A stretch of 16,521 nt of DNA from Syntrophaceae bacterium. Lineage in GTDB: Bacteria; Desulfobacterota; Desulfomonilia; Desulfomonilales; Desulfomonilaceae. Positions 1 to 7,983 of the stretch are shown piece by piece. Numbering within the stretch: the first letter of the stretch is position 1; each line of letters starts with the position of its first letter. The position numbers were made by a program, and so were the translations under genes. The stretch covers positions 1-16,521 of the forward strand of contig JACWAG010000439.1 of NCBI GenBank assembly GCA_014874425.1, given 5' to 3'. The notes under the pieces were generated by a model. The model had not been told where the DNA came from, ran no database searches, and saw only the letters and a list, made by a program, of their open reading frames with translations.

Positions 1-2687
1 ATAGAAAGAGGGACGCTCAGCATGATGGATAACGGCCTAATAAATGATTGAAATTGCAGCACCAGCAAAAGATAAACGACCGCCACTGATAACGTAAAAA
101 CGAAAGAAATCGCCGTAATTAATTGACGGAGTCGGTTTATAGCGCCAACTGGCACGACTTGATATCCCACAGGCAAAGGCACTGAAGACTTAATCTTTGC
201 CATAACCTCTTTAAAAACATCATACAAGGGCCGACCCTGAATCGTAAACTGGACCCTTGCGCATCGTGTGCCGTTATAGTGATTAATTTGTAAGGGGCCG
301 AACTCAGTATCAACTGAGGCCACAGTGGTAAGAGGGACCTGAACACTTGAGTTTTTTGGAGAGGTCAAAACGACCCTCTTTATGTCTTCAACTGTTTTCT
401 GTTCATCAGGAGGGCCGGTAACATTAACAAAAAAATATCTGCCACTTACATCATACTGCGTTGTGGTTTGCTGACCGCCTCCAGCAGCCTCAATAGCGTC
501 AGCGACATCTTGGGGTTGGAACCCAAATTGGCTAGCCCTTTCGAGGTTGACCCGGACTTGCACCTCAGGTTTACGAAGAGCCAAATCGGTGTAACGAAAC
601 ACTATGCCAGGTATTTCTTTGCCTATATCAAGAATTTGGTTTACCAAACGCTCAATTATTGAATAGCCTACCCCTACGATTCTCACATCAACTATACTAG
701 ACCTGGAGTAAATGTCGCCGAATAAAGGGAATTGAATCGGATTTATAAACTTAAAGGGAAGGTCGCGAGAACTTTTGTAAGCCTCGCGTGAGATCTTCTC
801 AACTGATACTCCACTATCCTCCTCCCTGTCACAATCGATGTAAATCACATTTCTCGCATCTTGGCGATTTGGAACCGCGACCACATGACGCACACCTCCG
901 ATTTTCCGCCACCTGTCTTCGAGGATTTTCATCAACCTGCTGTTTTCATCCAGGCTTGTGCCCTCGGCAGTTACTACCTGGGTTTTTATAAGGTTAGTCC
1001 CACCGGTAGGGAGGTAACCGATCCCCGGTAACATTTTGCAAGATAATCCGAATAATCCGACTACTAGCGCTATCAAGGCGGCTTTACGCCATTGTGAACC
1101 CAAAAAGAAACATAAAGAATGAATGAGACCGTGTGATATCGCTGTACCAATTTTGTCTAGCAGAAAAAACGGGGCCATGAGTTTTTTGACAAATCCTTTT
1201 GGTTCGGTATCCTCCTTCATCCATCGAGAAGCCAACATGGGAACAACTGTGAATGCGTCGAATAATGACAAAAAAATCGCGGCTGAAATTATGAACGCCA
1301 CAGGTCCGAATAATGTCCCAACTTCTCCCTTCAGCATTAACACTGGCAAAAACACCGCCGCGGTGGTAAGCGTGCTCATGAAGACAGCGGCTCCGACCTC
1401 TCTGGTACCATCCACACAAGCATTTATTACGCTTTTCCCCTCCTCATAACGGTGCCTGTAAATGTTCTCTAAAACCACGATAGCGTCATCTACGATCATT
1501 CCTACCGATAAGGCTAGTCCGGCAAGCGAAAGAACGTTGATGGAGTAATGTCCCAAATACATGGCAATAAATGTGCCAATGATAGAGACAGGTATCGATG
1601 TCGCCACTATAAAAATGCTGCGCCAATTCTTGAGAAATACAAACAGGACGAGGAGCACCAGTAAAACGGCCTCTACCAGAGATTCTTTGACCACACTAAT
1701 TGCGTCCCGGATATATCCGCTGGAATCATAAATTTTCTCAAAATTCGCCCCCCTGGGGCCATATCGTTGTTGGAGAAGCTTCACTTCACGGTCAACAAAA
1801 TCGATTACGTCAAGGATGTTAGCGCCGGCTTGGCTGAGAACACTGAATATGATTCCTCTTTTCCCATCTATGCGACAGTAAGAATCCGGTCTGTCATAGG
1901 AATCCTGAACATTCGCCACATCAGTGAGATACACAACCGGATCTCCAGGTGTCGAGACGACCAGTTTGCTAAAACCCGCGGCGTTTTGAAATTCGTTCAC
2001 AGTCCGAAGTGTCCATTCCCGGGTTCCTTGAACAAAATACCCGCCACTTTGATTGAAGTTGGCGCGATCGATGTAGTTCTTGACGTCGTTGACTGTTAAT
2101 TTCCTTGCCTTTAATCTTTGCGGATCAAAGGTAATTCTCATTTGACGAGTCAGGTAGCCATCGTATTGACAATCTCCAACGCCGGGCAACCGAAGTATCC
2201 TGGGTATAATTTCAAAGTTTGCCCATGTTGAAGTGGTCACCAAGTCCACATCCCCGGTCAGCGAGAACTGATAGATCGGTAGAGTGACTCTATCGGAAGC
2301 CTTTATTATTTGAGGCTTTTGTACCTGACTGGGAAGCGTGTTGACTTTTGCGAGATTGCGTTGGACTTCCGCAGCGGCGAGATCCAGATTGGTCCCCGGA
2401 TTATAAAAAATAACTACAAATGATTGCCCGTATGCTGAAAAACTTTGAGTGTATTGCATGTTTGAAACGCCGCTTATGGCGTCTTCGAAGGGGGTGGTTA
2501 TTTCCCCCTCCACCTCCTCAGGCGCAGAGCCGGTAAATACTGTCGATACAACCAATATGGGCTGGTCAGTATTGGGTTTCAGCTCTACAGTAAGGAAGGT
2601 CATGCAAACATAGCCGAAAACTAGCACAAGGAGAACTCGGACTATTACCGTAATCGGAAATTTGACTGAAGATTCGACTATGTTCAT
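1..2687 (-). CDS. RND (AcrB/HAE1-like) efflux permease, second of tandem pair (3' end beyond window)
   Basis: Second RND permease, visible for 895 codons from ATG 2687 to the window edge. I read the whole stretch in frame and found no stop codon, so it is cut by the window, not broken. It begins MNIVESSVKFPITVIVRVLL, parallel to the first permease, with 77 of the first 100 residues identical. The offset to that gene is a constant 3201 bp, meaning no net indel. The proton-relay motif GMIVDDAIVVLENI is present at the same residue numbers (D400, D401). The TM10 lysine lies beyond the edge. The 72-bp spacer to the upstream permease (2688-2759) has a small hairpin (CAGCC/GGCTG, 2727-2742) without a T-tract, so co-transcription is likely. 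The ribosome binding site is weak. It probably forms a hetero-complex with the first permease or is a redundant duplicate. Confidence 0.95.
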   Translation of the reverse strand, partial: MNIVESSVKFPITVIVRVLLVLVFGYVCMTFLTVELKPNTDQPILVVSTVFTGSAPEEVEGEITTPFEDAISGVSNMQYTQSFSAYGQSFVVIFYNPGTNLDLAAAEVQRNLAKVNTLPSQVQKPQIIKASDRVTLPIYQFSLTGDVDLVTTSTWANFEIIPRILRLPGVGDCQYDGYLTRQMRITFDPQRLKARKLTVNDVKNYIDRANFNQSGGYFVQGTREWTLRTVNEFQNAAGFSKLVVSTPGDPVVYLTDVANVQDSYDRPDSYCRIDGKRGIIFSVLSQAGANILDVIDFVDREVKLLQQRYGPRGANFEKIYDSSGYIRDAISVVKESLVEAVLLVLLVLFVFLKNWRSIFIVATSIPVSIIGTFIAMYLGHYSINVLSLAGLALSVGMIVDDAIVVLENIYRHRYEEGKSVINACVDGTREVGAAVFMSTLTTAAVFLPVLMLKGEVGTLFGPVAFIISAAIFLSLFDAFTVVPMLASRWMKEDTEPKGFVKKLMAPFFLLDKIGTAISHGLIHSLCFFLGSQWRKAALIALVVGLFGLSCKMLPGIGYLPTGGTNLIKTQVVTAEGTSLDENSRLMKILEDRWRKIGGVRHVVAVPNRQDARNVIYIDCDREEDSGVSVEKISREAYKSSRDLPFKFINPIQFPLFGDIYSRSSIVDVRIVGVGYSIIERLVNQILDIGKEIPGIVFRYTDLALRKPEVQVRVNLERASQFGFQPQDVADAIEAAGGGQQTTTQYDVSGRYFFVNVTGPPDEQKTVEDIKRVVLTSPKNSSVQVPLTTVASVDTEFGPLQINHYNGTRCARVQFTIQGRPLYDVFKEVMAKIKSSVPLPVGYQVVPVGAINRLRQLITAISFVFTLSVAVVYLLLVLQFQSFIRPLSIMLSVPLS

Positions 2688-2759
2688 TCCAAGCCTATAA
2701 CGCCAATCAAGGACCTAAGAGTATGGCAGCCAACTGAGGCTGATGAGGTTGAAATTCAC

Positions 2760-5700
2760 TCATACGGATTTGCCATGGGAATTCTCACCATTATCTTCCA
2801 AGCTGATCGGCTTGATCGTCCAAAAACGATTCTTGATATCGTCAAGTATTGTGTAAACTACTGGAATAAATATCAGAGTGAAAAGCGTAGCTACCGAAAG
2901 CCCGCCAACCACAGCCATAGCGAGACCATTGTAGATCTCGGCGCCAGCTCCATGTTTGAGGGCCAAAGGAAGCATTCCCAATACCATTGAAATGGCCGTC
3001 ATGAATATGGGACGCAGACGCCTCTGGCTGGCAAGCGTTAAAGCTTCGTCCCGTTCTATGCCTCTCTCTATTAATTGAACCGCATATGTTATCAATATGA
3101 TAGCATTCTTCACGACTAATCCAACCATCATGATGTAACCCAGCATAGTAAACGAATCAAAATGCACCCCGCTTAGATTCACCAAAATGTTCGCTCCTAT
3201 AATAGAAAGAGGAACACTGAGCATGATAGACAGGGGTCGAATAAATGATTGAAATTGCATGACCAAGAGAAGATAAACAACAATTACGGATAGCGGAAAA
3301 ACGAAGGATATCGCCTTTTCAAGAGCGCTGAGCTGATTTACGGCGCCGAACGGAACAATGCTATAGCCTATTGGTAGAGCCACCGCAGATCTAATCTTAT
3401 CGCTCAATTCATGATAAACTTCTGACAATGACCTGCCTTGTATGGTGAATTGGACCGTTGCTGCTCGATTGGAATTGTAGTGGTCAATTACAAGCGGTCC
3501 AAATGTTGTTTCTACTGACGCTACGCTGGTGAGTGGAACCTGAATGTTCGAGTTCTTGGGAGATGTCAGTATTATCCGTTTAGCGTCTTCTACCGTTTTA
3601 AGACTACTCTCTTGTCCCATGACATTGATGTAAAAATACCTACCATTTACATCATATTGCGTGGTCGTTTGCTGACCACCTCCAGCCGCCTCTACGGCGT
3701 CAGCCACATCTTGGGGCTGAAACCCAAATTTTGCCGTTCTCTCGGGATCGGGTCGCACCTGTACCTCAGGTTTCTTTAAGGCTAGGTCTGTGTAACGGAA
3801 CACGATGCCGTCGACGCCTTTTGCGATGTCCATAATGCTCTTTACCAGGGGTTCAACAATCTTGTAGCTATCACCAACAACCCGAAGGTCCACTATGTTC
3901 GATCTTGTGTCTATGTTTCCAAAAAGTGGGAACTGAATGGGATTGAGGTACTTGAAAGGCAAGTCTCGGGACGTATCGTGAGCTTCCTTAGCTATTCGTT
4001 CAATCGGGACCCCACTGTCCTCTTCGCGTTCGCAAACCAGAAAAATTACGTTCTGGGTAATATCTCTGTTTGGAACTGCCACTATGCTTTGGACGCCTTT
4101 GATTTTACGCCAACGGTTTTCCAGGATTTGCATCAGCCGACTGTTTTCATCGAGACTGGTTCCATCAGCGGCTGCTATCTGGACTTTGATAAGATTTGTC
4201 CCACCGGTCGGCAAGTACCCCATTCCGGGTAACATCCAGCAGGATACGGCAAACAACATTAGAATAGAAATAATCAGAGCAATTTTACTCATCTGGTGAG
4301 CGAGAAAGAATTTTAGAGTTTTTATCAAGTTATCTGAGACCGCGCCCCCGATTTTATCCAGCAGGAAAAGCGGCCTCATAAGTTTTTTGAGAAATCCTTT
4401 TGGTTCGGATTCCTCCTTCATCCATCGCGAAGCTAACATGGGAACAACCGTAAAGGCGTCGAACAAGGACAAGAAGATTGCGACCGAAATTATGAACGCC
4501 ACCGGTCCGAACAATGTCCCAACTTCTCCTTTCAGCATCAAAACGGGCATAAAAACGGCCGCAGTGGTAAGTGTGCTCATGAAAACCGCAGTGCCGACCT
4601 CTTTGGTGCCATCGACACAGGCTGCGACTACATTCTTTCCTTCTTCATAGCGATGCCTGTAGATGTTCTCCAGAACCACTATAGCGTCATCAACGATCAT
4701 CCCTACGGATAGGGCCAAGCCTGCTAACGACAGAACATTGATCGAATAACCCCCTAAATACATTCCGATGAACGTGCCAATGATTGAAACGGGTATAGAG
4801 GTCGCCACTATAAAAATGCTGCGCCAATTCTTGAGAAATACAAACAACACAAGGAGTACCAGTATAATGGCCTCTACCAGAGATTCTTTGACAACATTCA
4901 CCGCATCTTTTATGTAGTTGCTCGTATCAAAAATTTTTTCAAACTTGGCCCCTCTAGTGCCATAATCCCGTTGAAGAAGCTCCATCTCATGATTGATAAG
5001 GCTAATTGTGTTAAGGATGTTAGCTCCTACCTGATTCAGAACGTAAAATATGATTCCTCTTTTTCCGTTTATGCGACAGTAAGAGTCGGGTCGGTTATAG
5101 GAATCACTAATATCGCCTATGTCTGAGAGATATACGACTGGGTCACCAGGTTTAGAAATCACAACCTTGCCGAAAGCTGCGGCGTCAAGAAGTTCTCCCA
5201 CCGTGCGGGTAGTCCATTCCCTAGTTCCCTGGACAAAGTATCCACCACTTTGATTGAAGTTAGTTTTATCGATAAAACTCTTGACATCGTTGACAGTTAA
5301 TCGTCTGGCCATCAGACGCTTAGGATCGAACGTGATATTCATCTGGCGGGTCAGGTTACCGTAATATTCACAATCACCTACCCCGGACAATCGTAATATT
5401 CTGGGCGCTATATCCTTGTCTGCCCATGTTGAGGCGGAAACCAAATCCATGCTTCCTGTAAGGGCAAACTGGTAGACGGGGAGGGCGACCTGACTGCTGG
5501 CTTTGAAAATTTGAGGAGTCTGAACCGTTTTAGGCAGGGTGGTGACTCTGCTGAGGTTGCGTTGGAGTTCGGACGCCGCCAAATCAAGGTTTGTTCCGGG
5601 CGTATAAAATATCGTGATCTCTGATTCGCCGTACAACGAGAGGCTTTGGGTATAAAGCATGTTTGACACGCCACTGATGGCTTGTTCAAATTGAGTGGTG

Positions 5701-5888
5701 ATTTCTCCTTCCACCTCTTCAGGCGCTGCGCCGGTCCAAAGGGTGGTAACCAGCAATATAGGCTCTTCAGTGTCTGGTTTCAGTTCAACCGTCAGAAAGG
5801 TCAGACAAACGTAGCCAAAAACTATTACTAGAAGCACTCGAACTATTACAGTTATGGGATAGCGAACTGAAGACTCAGCTATATTCAT
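2760..5888 (-). CDS. RND (AcrB/HAE1-like) efflux permease, first of a tandem pair
   Basis: Inner-membrane proton-driven exporter subunit, 1042 residues, full length for the family. The architecture is visible. TM1 is at about 12-32, the first large periplasmic porter/docking loop runs to about 335, and TM2-TM6 cover about 338-485. TM7 is at about 535-553, followed by a second large loop to about 855 and TM8-TM12 to about 1015. The proton-relay acids are D400 and D401 in GMIVDDAIVV, and the partner lysine is K927 in GLVVKN, so the pump looks functional. No strong ribosome binding site precedes the ATG, in contrast to the catabolic genes. Such permeases normally work with a membrane-fusion protein and an outer-membrane channel, neither visible here. 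A second permease follows 72 bp downstream, as in MdtBC-like heteromeric pumps. The export substrate is unknown. Confidence 0.95.
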   Translation of the reverse strand: MNIAESSVRYPITVIVRVLLVIVFGYVCLTFLTVELKPDTEEPILLVTTLWTGAAPEEVEGEITTQFEQAISGVSNMLYTQSLSLYGESEITIFYTPGTNLDLAASELQRNLSRVTTLPKTVQTPQIFKASSQVALPVYQFALTGSMDLVSASTWADKDIAPRILRLSGVGDCEYYGNLTRQMNITFDPKRLMARRLTVNDVKSFIDKTNFNQSGGYFVQGTREWTTRTVGELLDAAAFGKVVISKPGDPVVYLSDIGDISDSYNRPDSYCRINGKRGIIFYVLNQVGANILNTISLINHEMELLQRDYGTRGAKFEKIFDTSNYIKDAVNVVKESLVEAIILVLLVLFVFLKNWRSIFIVATSIPVSIIGTFIGMYLGGYSINVLSLAGLALSVGMIVDDAIVVLENIYRHRYEEGKNVVAACVDGTKEVGTAVFMSTLTTAAVFMPVLMLKGEVGTLFGPVAFIISVAIFLSLFDAFTVVPMLASRWMKEESEPKGFLKKLMRPLFLLDKIGGAVSDNLIKTLKFFLAHQMSKIALIISILMLFAVSCWMLPGMGYLPTGGTNLIKVQIAAADGTSLDENSRLMQILENRWRKIKGVQSIVAVPNRDITQNVIFLVCEREEDSGVPIERIAKEAHDTSRDLPFKYLNPIQFPLFGNIDTRSNIVDLRVVGDSYKIVEPLVKSIMDIAKGVDGIVFRYTDLALKKPEVQVRPDPERTAKFGFQPQDVADAVEAAGGGQQTTTQYDVNGRYFYINVMGQESSLKTVEDAKRIILTSPKNSNIQVPLTSVASVETTFGPLVIDHYNSNRAATVQFTIQGRSLSEVYHELSDKIRSAVALPIGYSIVPFGAVNQLSALEKAISFVFPLSVIVVYLLLVMQFQSFIRPLSIMLSVPLSIIGANILVNLSGVHFDSFTMLGYIMMVGLVVKNAIILITYAVQLIERGIERDEALTLASQRRLRPIFMTAISMVLGMLPLALKHGAGAEIYNGLAMAVVGGLSVATLFTLIFIPVVYTILDDIKNRFWTIKPISLEDNGENSHGKSV

Positions 5889-6270
5889 TAGATTCTAACT
5901 TTATGGGCCTTACGGTCGAACTGTTTCAACTTTAAGGAGTTCATGGTCTGATGTTGGGCTGCTTTTGCCTCGTGCGTAACATTTCAATCCCTGACTTCTT
6001 GAATAAAAAGCGCCCCCTCTTTATTACCTTCTTGGCTGCTAATTCTCGCGCTTATGTGAGATAAAAATTTCATCGTTAAGCAAAATCGTATAGATATGTT
6101 GCAGATCTTCCCAGATTTTTAGGACTTTGAAATCAAGATGTTACTTTGCCTGTTGATCTGTTTGCAAGGAGTCTTTCCGTTAGTTCGATAAAACGAACAA
6201 AGCCTCCCTGAGCTAATAGCCCAAGAGGAGGCTCTGTTTGCAAATCAACTGTGAAAATCCGGACTTGAAT
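5889..6270. other. 382-bp non-coding region between the catabolic cluster and the RND pair
   Basis: Contains the intrinsic terminator and, overlapping its distal arm, a second small inverted repeat, GTTCG-N6-CGAAC (6183-6198). The remaining roughly 290 bp presumably carry the promoter and leader of the efflux genes. I found no convincing -35/-10 pair and no recognisable RNA gene. A weak AT-only hairpin is at 6002-6025. A 13-codon reading frame preceded by AGGGA is at 5941-5982. Neither is assigned a function. Confidence 0.5.
6188..6238 (-). terminator. Intrinsic terminator closing the acyl-CoA gene cluster
   Basis: On the minus strand AACAGAGCCTCC (6238-6227) pairs with GGAGGCTTTGTT (6207-6196) across a 19-nt loop, a 12-bp stem with one G-U wobble. 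The T-rich CGTTTTAT follows. It begins 32 bp after the dehydratase-like stop codon. Read on the plus strand, the same mismatch would be a disfavoured A-C pair, which supports action on the minus strand. Confidence 0.75.
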
Positions 6271-7737
6271 CTAATCCATATTCATCCCGGCCAACTTCTT
6301 CACAATATTTTTTCTTAACTTCATGTCAAATTGGGAAGTGATGGCGATCTGTTCCATTATTGGTGAGCCACCACCGTGAACCCCAGCGTAGTTAATAGAC
6401 GCTCCCGCAGCCGAGCAAGTAAAATCAGTAAAGAACAACCAGAACTTTATTTGTTCTTCGACAGGAATTTCAGGATTTCGCTTGAGGTACTTTTCCAAAA
6501 GTCCCCTGATTTCATCGTTGAATAAATCTTGTTCGAATGGAAATGTCGCGGGCATACCGCCGGCCAATTTGCACAGTATTTCCTGTTCATGATAGACCGA
6601 ATCTCCCGTAAGGCAGCGGCCGACATTGGCATATATAGAATTGGGAATATAGGATCCAGGACCGTAAGGGCGCACGCCCATGCCGGGGATAAACAGTTCC
6701 GGTTTCCCGAGCGATGACGCTGTGTAACCGGCGGCGTATCCCAACTCTGAGATGGTTATAAGTTCAGCGAGGTGTTCTCGGACATGGTCAGCCTTCTCAA
6801 TTCCATTTACTTCAGACGCCAGAGAGGCCAGACCGAGCAAGATGTCACCGACCGCCGGTTTGCAGCCGGAGTAGCTGTGGCGATGAAAGAGGGCGAATAA
6901 CAGAGCGCAGATACCACCGTGCTGATATTCACCGCAGAGAAACACCCTGTCCCAGGGCACAAAAACATCGTCAAAAATCACATAAGAATCCGCTCCTCCC
7001 CAATTAAAGCCGCGCTCTACATGAATACGCTTACGAAAATTATGAGGATGGACTACCTGTTTGACACCCTCATAATCCCCCGGAACCGCGAAAGATACCG
7101 CGTAATCACCTTCTTCAGGAGTTAGGGATCGGGTAGGCAGAACTAGAATTTCGTCAGCGACGGCGGCGAACGATATGTGAACCTTGCATCCCCTGACTAC
7201 TATTCCGTCGCTCCTCCTTTCAACAACGCGAAGGTAGGCGTCTGGATCTACCTGTTTGGAAGGTCGTTTCATCCGCTCACCTTTTACATCAGTCTGTGCG
7301 CAAGAGCCGACCAGGTCGTTCGTTTGGAAATATTCCAACCATTTCAGGAAATTCTTGTGGTACTCTGTTTGTCCTTTGTTGCCCCGGTCCGCCTCATATG
7401 AAACAGCGTTGATTGAATTCAGGGCATCGACCCCCATGCACCTTCCCACACAATAGCCTGTTCTCCGGCACAAGGCCCTTGTCATGTCCTGCTTCTTGTG
7501 TAGGTCATCAATACTCTGATGTACATGGCAGAACCTGTTGATTTTTTCTCCAGTGAGGTGAGAGACGGCTGTGCACAAATTTTCTATTTCTGGGTCCTGT
7601 GTCGCTTCGAAGGTTGTCCCGATGACGTCGACAGAAGGGATTAATTCTTCATGGTCCCTTCCAATTTTATCTCCTTTGAAGTACAGGTTCCGATTCAATT
7701 TGTTTAGTCCGTCTATATATTGTTGTTTTGTTCGCAT
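6271..7737 (-). CDS. 4-hydroxybutyryl-CoA dehydratase/vinylacetyl-CoA delta-isomerase-like flavoprotein
   Basis: Member of the AbfD branch of the 4-hydroxyphenylacetate 3-hydroxylase flavoprotein family. Known AbfD enzymes use FAD plus one [4Fe-4S] cluster to dehydrate 4-hydroxybutyryl-CoA to crotonyl-CoA and to isomerise vinylacetyl-CoA. At 488 residues it matches the family length. Counterparts of all four cluster ligands are present: C96 and C100 (CVGRC), then H285 and C292 within HRHSYSGCK, with the H-x6-C spacing of AbfD. The active-site Y289 and K293 positions are also kept. By recalled alignment, however, the AbfD positions E257, E455 and T190 appear to be D250, A451 and S190, so the substrate or reaction may differ. 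The start is supported by GGAGAA (7743-7748). It is the last gene before a terminator and probably belongs to the upstream acyl-CoA unit despite the 246-bp gap. Confidence 0.87.
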   Translation of the reverse strand: MRTKQQYIDGLNKLNRNLYFKGDKIGRDHEELIPSVDVIGTTFEATQDPEIENLCTAVSHLTGEKINRFCHVHQSIDDLHKKQDMTRALCRRTGYCVGRCMGVDALNSINAVSYEADRGNKGQTEYHKNFLKWLEYFQTNDLVGSCAQTDVKGERMKRPSKQVDPDAYLRVVERRSDGIVVRGCKVHISFAAVADEILVLPTRSLTPEEGDYAVSFAVPGDYEGVKQVVHPHNFRKRIHVERGFNWGGADSYVIFDDVFVPWDRVFLCGEYQHGGICALLFALFHRHSYSGCKPAVGDILLGLASLASEVNGIEKADHVREHLAELITISELGYAAGYTASSLGKPELFIPGMGVRPYGPGSYIPNSIYANVGRCLTGDSVYHEQEILCKLAGGMPATFPFEQDLFNDEIRGLLEKYLKRNPEIPVEEQIKFWLFFTDFTCSAAGASINYAGVHGGGSPIMEQIAITSQFDMKLRKNIVKKLAGMNMD

Positions 7738-7983
7738 ATTTGTTCTCCAATCGTATTTGATGATTTGGCCCTGTTATTTTTTTCGAGTTAGAGAATAATC
7801 TGGCATCCCCTCTTTTGGGGGCGTAAAATTTTTTCTTCCCAATTTAGGAACATTAGGAAATCTTCTGGCCCAAACCGGATGTTCGTAGAGCACGTTTTCA
7901 ACTTCAACAGAGTAGAGTGACCTCCCTCATTTGATACATAATGTATTGATACAAGCAGAAACTGAGCCGAAGAAGCCAGGAAA
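7738..7983 (-). other. Non-coding gap between carboxyltransferase and dehydratase-like genes
   Basis: A 246-bp gap in an otherwise tightly spaced gene row; it could hold an internal promoter or regulator site. On the minus strand, TGTATCAA occurs twice in direct orientation with a 7-nt spacer (about 7931-7953). Between the copies is the small palindrome ATACAT-A-ATGTAT (7934-7946). Further on are a CCCC/GGGG hairpin (7807-7820) and two tandem TTCCTAA copies (about 7845-7859). The gap ends with GGAGAA (7743-7748), a good ribosome binding site for the next gene. I could not identify a convincing -35/-10 pair. An 82-codon reading frame crossing this gap does not look like a gene. Confidence 0.5.
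7931..7953. repeat. Paired 8-bp direct repeats around a short palindrome (possible operator)
   Basis: Two TGTATCAA copies on the minus strand start 15 bp apart, and the palindrome ATACAT-A-ATGTAT overlaps them. This arrangement is typical of a regulator-binding site, but no regulator gene is visible. The assignment rests on the repeat pattern alone. Confidence 0.35.

Noticed and set aside
1..2687. Suspected pseudogene or frameshift in the second RND gene, because no closed reading frame is seen there
   Set aside because: Reading every codon from 2687 to 3 showed no stop, and the alignment to the first permease stays in one frame. The gene simply runs off the window edge.
2727..2742. CAGCC/GGCTG hairpin between the two RND genes
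   Set aside because: A five-pair stem without a T-tract on the minus strand, so not supported as a terminator.
6002..6025. AATAAA/TTTATT hairpin in the RND upstream region
   Set aside because: The stem is six A-T pairs only, too unstable to call a terminator or riboswitch element.
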